Shown: positions 45,609 to 55,910, counted from the stretch's first letter. The stretch: 64,000 nt of DNA from Mesorhizobium sp. M00.F.Ca.ET.216.01.1.1 (GCF_004010325.2 NZ_SADR02000003.1:124001-188000), one strand, 5' to 3'. Program-made: numbers and translations. The notes: generated by a model from the letters alone, not told the origin.

Positions 45609-45685
45609 ATGAGTGAGGACTCTTCGATTGGTCCGCGGCCGATTTCGCAGCCGCATATCCAATGGGTGAGCCGACTATCGTCTGG

Positions 45686-45705
45686 CGTTTGACATGTTGC
45701 AAACG
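45686..45705. promoter_or_regulatory. Dyad CGTTTG-N8-CAAACG in the divergent DMT/LysR promoter region
   Basis: CGTTTG (45686-45691) and CAAACG (45700-45705) are perfect inverted arms about 35 bp upstream of the LysR start. A LysR-family operator for the regulator and its neighbour is likely. Confidence 0.45.
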
Positions 45706-45737
45706 AATTGGAATGATGCCAGCAATCAGATTTTCTG

Positions 45738-46646
45738 ATGGCAAATGTGATGAAACCAACCTTGGACAGCGACCTTCTCCGCACCTTCGTAGCGGTGGCC
45801 GAAACCGGCAATTTCACCAAGGCGGCGGAACGGGCGGGCCGTACGCAGTCGGCGGTTTCGATGCAGATGAAGAAGCTCGAAAGCATGGTCGGCGACAGCC
45901 TGTTCGAGCGCGGCTCGCGCGGCGTGGCACTGACGCGCCGCGGCGGTGAACTCATCGCCAATGCCAGGCGCATCGTTTCCCTGCTCGACGAGACCGCGGC
46001 ATCGATGGCGGCGCCGCCGCTCGGCGGACCGGTTCGGATCGGCATCCCGGCGGAATATGGCCATTCGATCCTTTCGCGCGCGCTCGGCGCGTTCGCCAAG
46101 CGCCATCCGCAGGTCGAGGTCACGGTGCGCTATGCCCATTCCGGCTCGCAGATGCGGGCGCTGGCGGCAGGCGAACTCGATCTCGCGGTGGTGTTCGAAT
46201 GGGAGAGCTTCTCGGGCGGCGAAGTGCTGATGCACGATCCGACGGTTTGGGTGACGTCGAGTCTCCACCACATGCACGAGGAGCGGCCGCTGCCGATCGC
46301 GCTCTACAGCCGCGATGGCTGGTGCCGAGACTTCGCCATCAAGTCGCTGGAACAGCGCGGTCTTGCCTACCGCGTCGCCTATACCAGCGACACCAATGGC
46401 GGCCTGAAGCTTGCCGTCACCTCGGGGCTTGCGATCGCGCCGATCTCACGCAGCAACATCCCTGCCGGCTGCCGCGAACTCGGCGCGGCCGACGGGTTCG
46501 GCGACATCGATTCCTCGAACGTCGTCCTGCACCGCAATCCGAGCGTCTCCGGTGAGGCGATCGACGGCATGGAAGAAGCGATCCGGGAGGCGTTCTTCGA
46601 CAAGCCCGGCGTTTTGCCGATATCGACTTACCAGACTTCGTCCTGA
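45738..46646 (+). CDS. LysR-family transcriptional regulator
   Basis: The 302-residue protein has an N-terminal LysR helix-turn-helix (DLLRTFVAVAETGNFTKAAERAGRTQSAVSMQMKKLESMVGDSLFERGSRGVALTRRG) and a substrate-binding domain from about residue 95. It is divergent from the DMT transporter, which it probably controls, as in ArgP/LysG-exporter pairs; a dyad lies between them. ATG 45738 and 45750 are both possible starts. Confidence 0.92.
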   Translation: MANVMKPTLDSDLLRTFVAVAETGNFTKAAERAGRTQSAVSMQMKKLESMVGDSLFERGSRGVALTRRGGELIANARRIVSLLDETAASMAAPPLGGPVRIGIPAEYGHSILSRALGAFAKRHPQVEVTVRYAHSGSQMRALAAGELDLAVVFEWESFSGGEVLMHDPTVWVTSSLHHMHEERPLPIALYSRDGWCRDFAIKSLEQRGLAYRVAYTSDTNGGLKLAVTSGLAIAPISRSNIPAGCRELGAADGFGDIDSSNVVLHRNPSVSGEAIDGMEEAIREAFFDKPGVLPISTYQTSS

Positions 46647-46648
46647 GA

Positions 46649-49246
46649 CTATTTTAGCTCCAGCAGCCGCTCGAGATAGCTGCGTTCGATGTCGGGGCTG
46701 AGCGCATTGCCGAGCCGCTTGCGGATCGCTTCCAGGATCTGGCGTGCCCGCTGCACGTCGATTTCATCCGGCACCCTCACTGAGTTTCCGTCGTCGGGAC
46801 CCCGGGTGGTACGGGGCCGGCCAAGCGGGTCGCGGTCGGCGTCCTGCTGGCGGCCGCCTTCTCCGCTGCCGCCCTGGTCGCCCTGCATGGCCTGCAGTTG
46901 CTTCATCATGTCCTTGGCGCCCTTGCGCAACGCCTCCAGCGCCCGGCCCTGGTGACCGACGGCCTGATCGCCGTCGCCCTCGCCGAGTGACTGTTCGGCA
47001 TTGCCCATGGATCTGCCGGCCTCGCCAAATCCCTCATTGGGCGCGAGGCCCATGCCTTCGAGCCCCTTCTTCAGCTGCTCGAGGTCGCCCTGCAATTTCC
47101 CCTGGCCCTCTTGCAACTGCTTCAGCGCATCGGCGAATTCCTCTGGCGTCATCGGCTTCGGCCGAGCGAGCGGGTCGCGGTCGTCACCGGCGCCGGGATT
47201 GCCCTCTTCGCCCATCGGACCCTGCTCACCGTTTTCGCCGAGCTGCTCGTCGCGGTTTTGTCCGCGCTGGCGCTGGCCACGCTGCATCTGATCCATGCGG
47301 AAGGTGTCGTTCATCATCTCCTGCTGGCGCCGCATGATCTCGCCGAGCTTGTCCATCTGCTGGCGCATCTCGCTGTCTTGCTGGCCACCTTGCTGTTGGC
47401 GCCCGGCCTGCAGGTTATTCATCATGTCCTGCAATTGCGAAAGCAACTCCTGCGCCTTGTCGCGATCGCCTGACTTCGCCAGGTTTTCGATCTGATCCAT
47501 CATGCGGTCGATGTCGCTCTGGCGCAGCTCCTGGCCGTTCTGCTGCATCTGCGGGGCGTTGGGGTTCTGCTGCGCGCGCTGGGCGAATTCCTGCAGGAAC
47601 TGGTTCATCGCCTCGCGCAGTTCCTTCATCGCCTTTTCGATCTCCTGGTCGCTGGCGCCGTTCTTGATCGCGTCCTGCAGCGCCTGCTGCGCCTGACGCA
47701 GACGCTTTTCGGCCGCCGACAGATTGCCTTCCTCGATGCCAAGCGCGACTTGCCAGAGATAAGCCACCTCATCACGCAACTGGTCGTCGCTGTCGGCCAT
47801 CTTCAGCCGGCTGCGGGCGCTCATGATGGCCAGGTAGTGCGTCATGTTGTCGAACGTGTCCTCGGGCCGCAGCGTGATCGCGTCCATCAGGTCGAGCGCG
47901 CGGGGCTTGGCATTGGCGTCGAGCGCCAGCATACGGCGCTGTTCGATGACGGCCCGCGCCAGCGGATTGGAGAAAGGCCGCTCCGGCATCACCAGCGTCT
48001 TGGTTTCGCTGGTTGCGGTATGCCCGGCGTCGTCGGTGGCAACAAGCGTCAGCCTGATATTGCCGCCGGCCCAGGCGTGTTCGGTCAGGTCTTTGCTGGT
48101 CTTGGCGGCCTTGCCGCCGCGACGCGGCAGCGCCAGCGGCATGTCGGGCGGGCCGTAAAGGGGATGCGCGTTGGGCGCCTGCGGGTCGGCCAATGCGAAA
48201 GCGGCCTTGGCGGTGGCGGCGCCATAATCGTCGTCGATCTGGTAGTTGAGCTCGAAGGCGCCATTGACAGCACGCTTGGGTTCACCGACGAAGCGGATCT
48301 GCGGCGGCTTGTCCGGGATCATCGCGAAAGCCCAGTGGCCGAGGTCGTCGTCGCCCGATTTCAGGGTCAACGTGCCGTCGGTGGTCAGCTTGCCGGTGAA
48401 CTGGCGCACTTTGGACGTCGCCGGGTTTGCCGCAGGTTTGGCGCCAGCCGCTTGCGGTCCGGTCGGATCGATGGCGCGGGCGTTGCCGGCTGCGTCGGCG
48501 TAGCTCAGCGTTTCCTCGCCCGAACCACCGGTGACACGCAACGAGACATCGCTGCCTTGCGGCACAGTGAAGGTCGAGGCAGCCTGGTTGGCGTCGGCGG
48601 TGAGGAAGACCGGTGGCTTGCCGGTATAGGCCGGCGGCGTCACCCAGGCATCGATGCGCGGCGGAACGGTGTCGCGCGCCGCGCGGGCGACGAAGCCGTC
48701 GCCTATTCTGCCGCCCGAGGGCCCGAAGGAGAAGGCAAAGGCGGTGACGAGCAGCAAAGCGGCAACGGCGCGCAGCCCCCAGCGATCGCGCTCGGGCACG
48801 CGGGCGCGCGGCCGGTCGGCGCCGAGGTGGCCCAGCCGGTCCGCCATGCGTTTTTGATGTTCGCGCCACAGCGCCTGCGAAAAGATGCTTTCCCTGCCGC
48901 TCGGCCGGTCGGTCTGCACCAGCACCGGGCTGTGCAGCAACTCATTGGCCGCCTCGATGCGACGATCGATCTCGGCAGCCGACGGCAAGCGGAAGAACCG
49001 CAGCGGATAGAGCGCTGCAACGGCAGCGATGCCGAACGCCGCGACGAGGCCGATGCGCGCTGTATCCGGCAGAAGCTGGAACAGGCCGAGCCACGAAACG
49101 CTGAGGAACATGCTGGCGACGATGACCAGCGGCAGCAGCAACGGCCAGCCACGCTCGACCGTCATCGAGACCCGCGTCGCCAACCGGCTCACGGCAAGGC
49201 GCCCGGCCAGGCTGCGTTCGCTGCTGGAGGTGGGTCGTTCGCTCAT
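46649..49246 (-). CDS. TIGR02302-family membrane protein
   Basis: The 865-residue protein has two membrane helices near the N-terminus (about residues 32-72), a further hydrophobic segment near LRAVAALLLVTAFAFSFG, a long periplasmic middle region, and a C-terminal half rich in Gln, Gly, Asn and Met with repeated QQ and GEGD patterns (QQQGGQQDSEMRQQMDKLGEIMRRQQEMMND). TIGR02302 is a conserved alphaproteobacterial family of unknown function. The ATG at 49246 (MSERPTSSSERS) with AGGAAGGG upstream was chosen; the frame is open further upstream to 49534 without resemblance. Confidence 0.85.
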   Translation of the reverse strand: MSERPTSSSERSLAGRLAVSRLATRVSMTVERGWPLLLPLVIVASMFLSVSWLGLFQLLPDTARIGLVAAFGIAAVAALYPLRFFRLPSAAEIDRRIEAANELLHSPVLVQTDRPSGRESIFSQALWREHQKRMADRLGHLGADRPRARVPERDRWGLRAVAALLLVTAFAFSFGPSGGRIGDGFVARAARDTVPPRIDAWVTPPAYTGKPPVFLTADANQAASTFTVPQGSDVSLRVTGGSGEETLSYADAAGNARAIDPTGPQAAGAKPAANPATSKVRQFTGKLTTDGTLTLKSGDDDLGHWAFAMIPDKPPQIRFVGEPKRAVNGAFELNYQIDDDYGAATAKAAFALADPQAPNAHPLYGPPDMPLALPRRGGKAAKTSKDLTEHAWAGGNIRLTLVATDDAGHTATSETKTLVMPERPFSNPLARAVIEQRRMLALDANAKPRALDLMDAITLRPEDTFDNMTHYLAIMSARSRLKMADSDDQLRDEVAYLWQVALGIEEGNLSAAEKRLRQAQQALQDAIKNGASDQEIEKAMKELREAMNQFLQEFAQRAQQNPNAPQMQQNGQELRQSDIDRMMDQIENLAKSGDRDKAQELLSQLQDMMNNLQAGRQQQGGQQDSEMRQQMDKLGEIMRRQQEMMNDTFRMDQMQRGQRQRGQNRDEQLGENGEQGPMGEEGNPGAGDDRDPLARPKPMTPEEFADALKQLQEGQGKLQGDLEQLKKGLEGMGLAPNEGFGEAGRSMGNAEQSLGEGDGDQAVGHQGRALEALRKGAKDMMKQLQAMQGDQGGSGEGGRQQDADRDPLGRPRTTRGPDDGNSVRVPDEIDVQRARQILEAIRKRLGNALSPDIERSYLERLLELK

Positions 49247-49361
49247 CGGCCCTTCCTGTCCGGGCGGGATGGCCCGAACCTCACGACTCAAAGAATAACA
49301 AGAAACACGGCGAAGGCGAGGCGGTTCCTTAAAACGTGAAGAGGCGTTGCACCGGTTGTGA

Positions 49362-50303
49362 TCAGAATTTCGCCGGATTCGCGTTTGCACCGCAAACCAG
49401 AACGGCGACGCGCTCGCCCGGCGACGGTGCGTAGCGGCCGGACAAGATCGCCGCGAAGGCCGCGGCACCGCCCGGCTCAGAGATGATTCGCACGCGGTCC
49501 CACAAGGCCATCTGCGCGGCGATGATGTCGTCATCGCTGACCAGTATCGAGCGCTCGACGAAGGCCTCGGCGATGGGGAACATCAGCTCGCCGACGCGCT
49601 TTGGCGCCAGCGAATCGGCGGCGATGCCCTCGGCCGGCGCATCGACGGGCCGGCCGGCCTCGAAGGCGCGGTGGAGCGTCGGTGCACCCTCGGGCTCGAC
49701 GGCGATGATCCTGATGCGGCCGGCAAACCAGGCGGCGATGCCGCCGATCAGGCCGCCGCCGCCGACGGCGACCAGCAGCGTGTCGAGTTCGGGCAGATCA
49801 GCCTCGATCTCGAGGCCGAGCGTGCCTTGTCCGACCAGCGTTTCCTCCTGGTTGAAGGCGTGGATCTGCAGCGCGCCGGATTGTTCGGCAAAGATTTCGC
49901 TGGCGGCCAGCGCCTCGGCGTAGCGTGCGCCGCCGACAACCAGCTCGGCGCCGTAGCCGCGGATGCGGTCCAGCTTGGCCGGCGGGCTCACTTCGGGAAC
50001 GAAGATGGTCGCCTTGTGGCCGAGCCGCATGGCGGCATAGGCGACCGCGGCACCGTGATTACCGCCCGATGCCGCGACGACGCCTGCCTTGGGAACCGGC
50101 CGTTCGAGAAGATTGGTGAACGCGCCGCGTGCCTTGAACGAGCCGGAATGCTGCAGGCACTCGAGCTTCAGGTCGACCGCAAGTTGCGAACGGCCGAAAT
50201 CAGCCATGTCGACGCGCAGCACCGGCGTATGGCGCACGAATGGCCGGATGCGTGGTTCCGTGGCGGCGATGCGTTCGCGTGTGATCGTGTTGCCGTCTGG
50301 CAT
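49362..50303 (-). CDS. Threonine/serine dehydratase, PLP-dependent
   Basis: The 313-residue enzyme has the PLP lysine in HSGSFKARGA (Lys57), ASGGNHGAAVAYAA and the glycine-rich phosphate loop AVGGGGLIGGIAAW. It deaminates threonine or serine, or acts as a serine racemase/hydroxyaspartate dehydratase; no regulatory ACT domain is present. It is divergent from an ArsR regulator with short palindromes between them, so regulation by that protein is likely. Confidence 0.88.
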   Translation of the reverse strand: MPDGNTITRERIAATEPRIRPFVRHTPVLRVDMADFGRSQLAVDLKLECLQHSGSFKARGAFTNLLERPVPKAGVVAASGGNHGAAVAYAAMRLGHKATIFVPEVSPPAKLDRIRGYGAELVVGGARYAEALAASEIFAEQSGALQIHAFNQEETLVGQGTLGLEIEADLPELDTLLVAVGGGGLIGGIAAWFAGRIRIIAVEPEGAPTLHRAFEAGRPVDAPAEGIAADSLAPKRVGELMFPIAEAFVERSILVSDDDIIAAQMALWDRVRIISEPGGAAAFAAILSGRYAPSPGERVAVLVCGANANPAKF

Positions 50304-50318
50304 GGGCCACTCCTGAGG

Positions 50319-50352
50319 TTGACATTACTTAGTAACTTAGCAAAATGGCTAA
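50319..50352. promoter_or_regulatory. Divergent promoter with two palindromes at the ArsR gene
   Basis: TTGACA (50319-50324) is a good -35 for the ArsR gene. TTACT-T-AGTAA (50325-50335) and TTAGC-N6-GCTAA (50337-50352) are inverted repeats covering the promoter, and the second ends on the base before the ArsR start codon. The transcript would begin near the start codon, so the ArsR message may be leaderless. Confidence 0.5.
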
Positions 50353-50652
50353 ATGCAAGTCGAGATCATCAAGGCAATCGCCAACGAGCGCAGGCTGCAG
50401 ATCCTCGCTTGGCTGAAGGACCCGCGCGCGCATTTTCCGCCGCAGACGGATGGCGATCTGGTCGACGACGGCGTTTGCGCACTGCTGATTGCGGAGAAGC
50501 TCGGCATTGCCCAGGCGACGCTCAGCGAACACATGCGCGTGCTCACCCAGGCGGGTCTTTTGCGCAGCAAGCGCATCAAGCAATGGACGTTCTATCGCCG
50601 CGACGAGGACAGTATCGCCGAGGCCAGGGCTCTGATATTTCGCCAGATGTAG
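50353..50652 (+). CDS. ArsR-family transcriptional regulator
   Basis: The 99-residue winged-helix protein shows IKAIANERRLQILAWLKDP, then CALLIAEKLGIAQATLSEHMRVLTQAGLLRSKRIKQWTFYRRDEDSI. A metal-binding CxC in the recognition helix is absent, so it may sense a non-metal signal. It is divergent from the threonine/serine dehydratase gene, which it probably represses together with its own transcription. The start codon lies against the operator. Confidence 0.87.
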   Translation: MQVEIIKAIANERRLQILAWLKDPRAHFPPQTDGDLVDDGVCALLIAEKLGIAQATLSEHMRVLTQAGLLRSKRIKQWTFYRRDEDSIAEARALIFRQM

Positions 50653-50689
50653 CGCTAATCTGGTCAGGGCCGGAATGGAACCTTATGGT

Positions 50690-51958
50690 CTACTCTAGCC
50701 AGTCCGGCACCGAATCCAGGCCGATCAGTTCGTCATAGCTCTGGCGTGGGCGCACGACATGGAAGCGGTCGCCGTCGACCAGCACTTCCGGTACCAGCAG
50801 GCGGGTGTTGTAAGTGCCGGCCTGCACCGCGCCATAAGCGCCGGCCGTGGCGACGGCGATCAGGTCGCCGGCCTTCAGCCTGGGCAGGTCGCGGTCGAGG
50901 CCGAGATAGTCGCCGGTCTCGCAGACCGGGCCGACCACGTCGACCTTCATGCGCGGCGCTGAGGCCGGCTGTTGTACGACCGGCCTGATGTCGTGGAAGG
51001 CGTCGTAGAGCGTCGGCCGGATCAGATCGTTCATCGCGGCGTCGACGACCAGGAAATTCCTGGCGTCGCCCTCCTTCACGAAGATCACTTCCGAGACGAG
51101 GATGCCGGCATTGCCGACGATCAGCCGACCCGGTTCGAACATCACCTTCAGCCCGAGCCTTGAGACATGCTTCTTGACGATCTGGGCATAGGCGTCGGGC
51201 AGGGGAGGCGGGCTGTTGTCAACGCGGTAGGGAATGCCGAGGCCGCCGCCGAGATCGATATGCTCGATGGCGTGGCCGTCGGCGCGCAGCGCGCCGACCA
51301 GTTCCACCAGCAGGGCGAAGGCATCGTCGAACGGCTGCAACTCGGTGATCTGGCTGCCGATATGGGTGTCGATGCCGGTGACCTTGATGCCCGGGAGTTC
51401 GGCGGCGCGGGCATAGACCTTGCGCGCCCTTTGCCAGGGAATGCCGAACTTGTTCTCGGCCTTGCCGGTGGAGATCTTCTTGTGCGTTTTTGCGTCGACA
51501 TCCGGATTGATGCGCAGCGAGATCGGCGCGACCTTGCCCAGCGCCGTGGCTCTGGCTGACAGCAGTTCCAGTTCCGGCTCGGATTCGACGTTGAAGCAAA
51601 GGATGCCGGCCGAGAGCGCAAGATCCATTTCGCGCGCGGTCTTGCCGACGCCCGAAAACAGGATCTTCTTCGCCGGGATGCCGGCCGCCAGCGCACGGCG
51701 CAATTCGCCTTCGGAAACCACGTCGGCGCCGGCGCCAAGCTTTGCCAGCGTTCTCAACACCGCCTGGTTGGAATTCGCCTTCATTGCGTAGCAGACCAGC
51801 GCGTCGAGCCCGGCAAAAGCCTCCGCGAAGACGCGGAAATGCCTGGTCAGCGTCGCCGTCGAATAACAATAGAACGGCGTGCCGACGCTTGCTGCGATAT
51901 CTGAAATCGGCACGTCCTCGGCATGCAGCACGCCGTCGCAGTAGTCGAAATGGTTCAC
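50690..51958 (-). CDS. lysA: Diaminopimelate decarboxylase
   Basis: The 422-residue PLP enzyme has the lysine in CYAMKANSN (Lys60), SEGELRRALAAG, GIDTHIGSQI, HIDLGGGLGIPY, EPGRLIVGNAG and the C-terminal VCETGDYLGLDR. It decarboxylates meso-diaminopimelate to lysine. The GTG at 51958 starts MNHFDYCDG and fits the family; upstream frame is open but basic and unlike LysA. The lipoprotein gene and argH lie upstream on the same strand, so lysA is last in the cluster. Confidence 0.95.
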   Translation of the reverse strand: MNHFDYCDGVLHAEDVPISDIAASVGTPFYCYSTATLTRHFRVFAEAFAGLDALVCYAMKANSNQAVLRTLAKLGAGADVVSEGELRRALAAGIPAKKILFSGVGKTAREMDLALSAGILCFNVESEPELELLSARATALGKVAPISLRINPDVDAKTHKKISTGKAENKFGIPWQRARKVYARAAELPGIKVTGIDTHIGSQITELQPFDDAFALLVELVGALRADGHAIEHIDLGGGLGIPYRVDNSPPPLPDAYAQIVKKHVSRLGLKVMFEPGRLIVGNAGILVSEVIFVKEGDARNFLVVDAAMNDLIRPTLYDAFHDIRPVVQQPASAPRMKVDVVGPVCETGDYLGLDRDLPRLKAGDLIAVATAGAYGAVQAGTYNTRLLVPEVLVDGDRFHVVRPRQSYDELIGLDSVPDWLE

Positions 51959-51977
51959 GAGAATGGTTCCGGAAAGA

Positions 51978-52184
51978 TCAGAGCAGCGGGTCGAGGATGA
52001 ACTTATTGTCCTTGAGCGGTTTCTCCGGCTCGGGCAGCAGCGGCTGCTTGGCCTTCTCGGCATCCTTGCGTGCCTGCACGGCCGCCTCATAGGGCGTGTC
52101 GAGGCCGCTCTTCCTGCCGCAGGCCGTGACGGTCGCCACCGCCGCCAGAAGCGTGAGCGTCACCAAAATCCTGCTTCCGATCAT
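51978..52184 (-). CDS. Small lipoprotein (LptM/YifL-like)
   Basis: The 68-residue precursor has a signal peptide with lipobox VTAC (Cys at about residue 22) and a mature part CGRKSGLDTPYEAAVQARKDAEKAK followed by a proline- and lysine-rich tail. LptM is a small outer-membrane lipoprotein that helps LptD maturation. Position between argH and lysA fits the LptM slot. The ATG at 52184 sets the signal peptide. Confidence 0.78.
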   Translation of the reverse strand: MIGSRILVTLTLLAAVATVTACGRKSGLDTPYEAAVQARKDAEKAKQPLLPEPEKPLKDNKFILDPLL

Positions 52185-52253
52185 CGATCCACCCGTCCGA
52201 AACTTCTGTTCGCCGCCGCTTTTAGCCGAGTTTTGTTGGCATTGCACCCCGGC

Positions 52254-53654
52254 CTAAGCCTTTGCCAGCCGCTTTTTCCAATAGCGGATCTGCTTCCTCA
52301 CCTCCGACGGCGCGGTGCCGCCGAAGCTTACGCGGCTCTTCACCGAGTTCTGCACGGCAAGCACCGAAAACACATCCGCGGTGATGCCCGGGTGAATGGA
52401 CTGCAAGGCTTGCAGTGAAAGCCTGTCGAGCCCGATCTTTTTCTCTTCCGCCAACGCCACGGCGCGGCCGGTGATGTGGTGCGCTTCGCGGAACGGCAGG
52501 CCAAGAGCGCGCACCAGCCAGTCGGCAAGGTCGGTCGCGGTCGAGTAGCCGGAACCTGCAGCCTTCTTCATCGCGGCGGCGTTGACTGTCATGTCGCGCA
52601 CCATGCCGGTCATCGCCGCCAGCATCAGGTCGAGCGTTTCGGCGGCGTCGAAGACGGATTCCTTGTCTTCCTGCATGTCCTTGCCATAGGTCAGTGGCAT
52701 GCCTTTCATCACCGTCAGCAGGCCGACCAGATGGCCGGTGACGCGGCCGGTCTTGCCGCGCACCAGTTCGGCGGCGTCGGGGTTCTTCTTCTGCGGCATG
52801 ATCGAGGAGCCGGTGGAGAAGCTGTCCGACAGCCTGACGAAGCCGAACTGCGGCGTTGACCAGATGATGATCTCCTCGGCAAGCCGCGACAGATGCGTGG
52901 CGCAGATCGCTGCCAGCCCCAAGAACTCCAGCGCGAAATCGCGGTCCGAAACGCTATCCAGCGAATTGCGCATCGGCTCGCGGAAGCCGAGAGCCCTCGC
53001 CGTCCTGTGGCGGTCGATCGGAAAGCTGGTGCCGGCAAGGGCGGCTGCACCAAGCGGGCTTTCGTCCATCCGCTCGATGGCGTCGCGGACGCGCGACAGG
53101 TCGCGCGAAAACATCTCGACATAGGCCATGCAGTGGTGGCCGAAGGTCACCGGCTGCGCCGCCTGCATATGGGTGAAGCCCGGCATCACGGTTGCCGCAT
53201 GCTCCTCGGCCCGCTCCAGAAATGCCGCGATCAGGCCCTTCAGCGCCTCGGCGACGCGAAAGCATTCGTCCTTGACCCACAGCCTCAGGTCTACCGCCAC
53301 CTGGTCGTTGCGCGAGCGGGCGGTGTGCAGGCGGCCGGCGGACGGGCCGATCAGGTCGGCAAGGCGAGCCTCGACATTCATGTGGATGTCTTCCAGCCTG
53401 GTCGAGAACTCGAAAGTGCCCGTCTCGATCTCTGCCAGGATCGTGTTCAGCCCGTGAGCGATTTTTTCTTGATCGGCCGCCGAAATAATGCCCGTTTGCG
53501 CCAGCATCTCGCTGTGAGCGATCGAGCCGCGAATGTCCTGCGCGTAAAGCTTGCGGTCGAACGAGATCGACGCGTTGATCGCTTCCATGATCGCGGCCGG
53601 ACCCGAGGCAAAACGTCCGCCCCACATCTGGTTGCTGGCCTTCTTATCGCTCAT
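52254..53654 (-). CDS. argH: Argininosuccinate lyase
   Basis: The 466-residue enzyme has SARSRNDQ-like [21 protein letters not shown], the catalytic signature [12 protein letters not shown], and [11 protein letters not shown] near the C-terminus. It cleaves argininosuccinate to arginine and fumarate. The ATG at 53654 ([15 protein letters not shown]) is the family start. It is upstream of the lipoprotein and lysA genes on the same strand and divergent from tlpA. Confidence 0.96.
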   Translation of the reverse strand: MSDKKASNQMWGGRFASGPAAIMEAINASISFDRKLYAQDIRGSIAHSEMLAQTGIISAADQEKIAHGLNTILAEIETGTFEFSTRLEDIHMNVEARLADLIGPSAGRLHTARSRNDQVAVDLRLWVKDECFRVAEALKGLIAAFLERAEEHAATVMPGFTHMQAAQPVTFGHHCMAYVEMFSRDLSRVRDAIERMDESPLGAAALAGTSFPIDRHRTARALGFREPMRNSLDSVSDRDFALEFLGLAAICATHLSRLAEEIIIWSTPQFGFVRLSDSFSTGSSIMPQKKNPDAAELVRGKTGRVTGHLVGLLTVMKGMPLTYGKDMQEDKESVFDAAETLDLMLAAMTGMVRDMTVNAAAMKKAAGSGYSTATDLADWLVRALGLPFREAHHITGRAVALAEEKKIGLDRLSLQALQSIHPGITADVFSVLAVQNSVKSRVSFGGTAPSEVRKQIRYWKKRLAKA

Positions 53655-53690
53655 TGCTATAACCCGTGCTCCGGAGCAGTTTTTAAGAAA

Positions 53691-54377
53691 ATGGCAGACG
53701 GCAATAGATTTTTCCCGGCCCCGCGCCTCATCCTCGCTGCCTTGGTGGCGGGCGTGCTGGCTGGTGCGGTCGCGGTATATGTCAGCGAGAGCGGTACTGG
53801 CAACAACGCACCGGCGCAAGTCGCTGTCGGCACCAGCAAGGACGACGTTGCCTGCGCCGCCAAGGCCGACCATGCCAAGAAAGTCGCCGCCGCAGCCACC
53901 GGCCAGGTCGCCGCGCTATTGCCGGCCGACCCGCCGCAATCGCTGAAAAGCCTCGCCTTCAACGGCCCCGACGGCAAGCCGACGACGATTGCCGGCCACG
54001 CCGGCAAGACGGTGCTGCTCAATCTGTGGGCGACATGGTGCGCACCCTGCCGCGCCGAGATGCCGGCGCTCGACACGCTGCAGAAGGAGATGGGCAGCGA
54101 CGCCTTCCAGGTCGTCGCGGTCAATGTCGATGCCGGAGACGACGCCAAGCCGAAGAAGTTCCTCAAGGAAATCGGCATCGAAGCGCTCGGCTATTACCGC
54201 GATCCGACGATGACGCTGTTCAACGACGCCAAGGCGCGCGGCCTGGCGCTCGGCCTGCCCGTCACCATGCTGATCGACGCTGAAGGCTGCCTGATCGCCC
54301 ACATGAACGGTCCGGCCGGATGGTCGAGCCCCGACGCCAAGCGGCTGGTCGAAGCGGCACTTGGACCATCAGACTGA
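53691..54377 (+). CDS. tlpA: TlpA-family thiol:disulfide interchange protein
   Basis: The 228-residue protein has an N-terminal membrane anchor ([20 protein letters not shown]) and a periplasmic thioredoxin-like domain with the active site WCAPC at residues 116-120. TlpA supplies reductant to cytochrome c and copper-centre assembly in rhizobia. The mature part begins with an Ala-rich segment after the anchor. It is divergent from argH, which starts 36 bp away on the other strand. Confidence 0.92.
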   Translation: MADGNRFFPAPRLILAALVAGVLAGAVAVYVSESGTGNNAPAQVAVGTSKDDVACAAKADHAKKVAAAATGQVAALLPADPPQSLKSLAFNGPDGKPTTIAGHAGKTVLLNLWATWCAPCRAEMPALDTLQKEMGSDAFQVVAVNVDAGDDAKPKKFLKEIGIEALGYYRDPTMTLFNDAKARGLALGLPVTMLIDAEGCLIAHMNGPAGWSSPDAKRLVEAALGPSD

Positions 54378-54599
54378 GCGCAGGCGTCTGGCGATCATCG
54401 CGGGATCCTGCCCGCGCCTGTCAGGCGGTAAGCCGGCTAGGCAATTGCTTTCCATCGTCTCCCATCCGGAAGTGAGCACTACTTTAGGCAGAAGTGATGT
54501 GCGTCGATCCGCAACAAAACCGTTGTCCATTTGTCATGAGCGACACATAGTGCCGTCGCGGGAGTGCCCCTCTCGCCAATGATAAACGGGAGATGAAAC

Positions 54600-55910
54600 A
54601 TGAAGTTCTTCGGCTTCGCGGCCGGTGTTGCCGCCACTTTGACGCTGCTTTCCACCACCTCCGCCTTCGCCGTCACGCAGATCAGCTGGTGGCACGCCAT
54701 GACCGGCGCCAATGCCGAGGTCGTCGACAAGATTTCCAAGGATTTCAACGCCAGCCAGAGCGACTATGAGATCGTTCCAGTATTCAAGGGCACCTATCCA
54801 GAGACGCTGAATGCCGGCATCGCTGCCTATCGCGCCGGTCAGGCGCCCGACATCCTCCAGGTCTTCGACGTCGGCACCGGCGTGATGATGGCGGCCGAGG
54901 ACGCGATCAAGCCGGCTGCCGATGTGCTGACCGGTGCCGGGATGACCTTCGACAAGAGCCAGTATCTGCCCGGCATCGTCGGCTATTATTCGAAGCCGGA
55001 TGGCACCATGCTGTCCTTCCCTTACAACTCCTCCTCGCCGATCCTCTACTACAACAAGGACATCTTCCAGAAGGCAGGCCTCGACGTGAACAGCCCGCCC
55101 AAGACCTGGAACGAGGTGTGGGAAGCTGCCAAGAAGATCAAGACCAGCGGCGCTGCCGCTTGCGGCTACACCTCGACCTGGCTGACCTGGATCCACCTGG
55201 AGAACTTCGCGGCGTGGAATGACGTGCCGTGGGCTACCCAGCAGAATGGCCTGGCCGGCGGCGATGTCGAGCTCAAGATCAATGCGCCGATTTTCGTCAA
55301 CCACTTCCAGGCGCTCGCGGACCTCGCCAAGGACGGCACTTTCAAATATGGCGGACGCACCTCCGAAGCCAAGCAGATCTTCCTCGCCGGCGAATGCGGG
55401 ATCATGACTGAATCCTCCGGCGGCCTCGGCGATATCGTCAAGTCGGGCATGAATTACGGCATAGGGCAGCTTCCCTACGACAGCGATGCCAAGGGCGCGC
55501 CGCAGAACACCACGCCCGGCGGCGCCAGCCTGTGGGTATTCGCAGACAAGTCCGACGAGGAGTACAAGGGCGTTGCGGCGTTCTTTGCCTATCTCTCCAA
55601 GACCGATGTGCAGGAATACCTGCACCAGAAGTCGGGTTATTTGCCGGTGACGCTCGCCGCCTACGAGGCGACCAAGAAGTCCGGCTTCTATGACAAGAAC
55701 CCCGGCCGCGAGACACCGATCCTGCAGATGACCGGCAAGGCGCCGACCGACAATTCGAAGGGCGTGCGCCTGCCGAACCTGCCGCAGGTGCGCGATATCC
55801 AGAACGAGGAGTTCGAGAAGATGCTGGCCGGCCAGCAAACCGCGCAGCAGGCACTCGACAATGCGGTGACGCGCGGCAACGCAGCGATCAAGGAAGCGCT
55901 GGGGAATTAG
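54600..55910 (+). CDS. ugpB: sn-Glycerol-3-phosphate-type ABC transporter binding protein (first cassette)
   Basis: The 436-residue exported protein (signal peptide [24 protein letters not shown]) follows Ugp[81 protein letters not shown] and [16 protein letters not shown], which holds tryptophans that in E. coli UgpB lie in the ligand pocket. It is the periplasmic binding protein for glycerol-3-phosphate or its diesters. GGGAGATGAAACATG gives a good ribosome site. It heads the first of two tandem ugp-type cassettes. Confidence 0.88.
   Translation: MKFFGFAAGVAATLTLLSTTSAFAVTQISWWHAMTGANAEVVDKISKDFNASQSDYEIVPVFKGTYPETLNAGIAAYRAGQAPDILQVFDVGTGVMMAAEDAIKPAADVLTGAGMTFDKSQYLPGIVGYYSKPDGTMLSFPYNSSSPILYYNKDIFQKAGLDVNSPPKTWNEVWEAAKKIKTSGAAACGYTSTWLTWIHLENFAAWNDVPWATQQNGLAGGDVELKINAPIFVNHFQALADLAKDGTFKYGGRTSEAKQIFLAGECGIMTESSGGLGDIVKSGMNYGIGQLPYDSDAKGAPQNTTPGGASLWVFADKSDEEYKGVAAFFAYLSKTDVQEYLHQKSGYLPVTLAAYEATKKSGFYDKNPGRETPILQMTGKAPTDNSKGVRLPNLPQVRDIQNEEFEKMLAGQQTAQQALDNAVTRGNAAIKEALGN

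Noticed and set aside
47750..49339. A 529-codon open frame opposite the TIGR02302 gene
   Set aside because: Same reason; the minus-strand gene has the right signal, membrane helices and ribosome site.
54520..54540. A canonical Pho box before the first cassette
   Set aside because: Two TTGTC repeats are 8 bases apart rather than the 11 expected, so only a half-site can be claimed.
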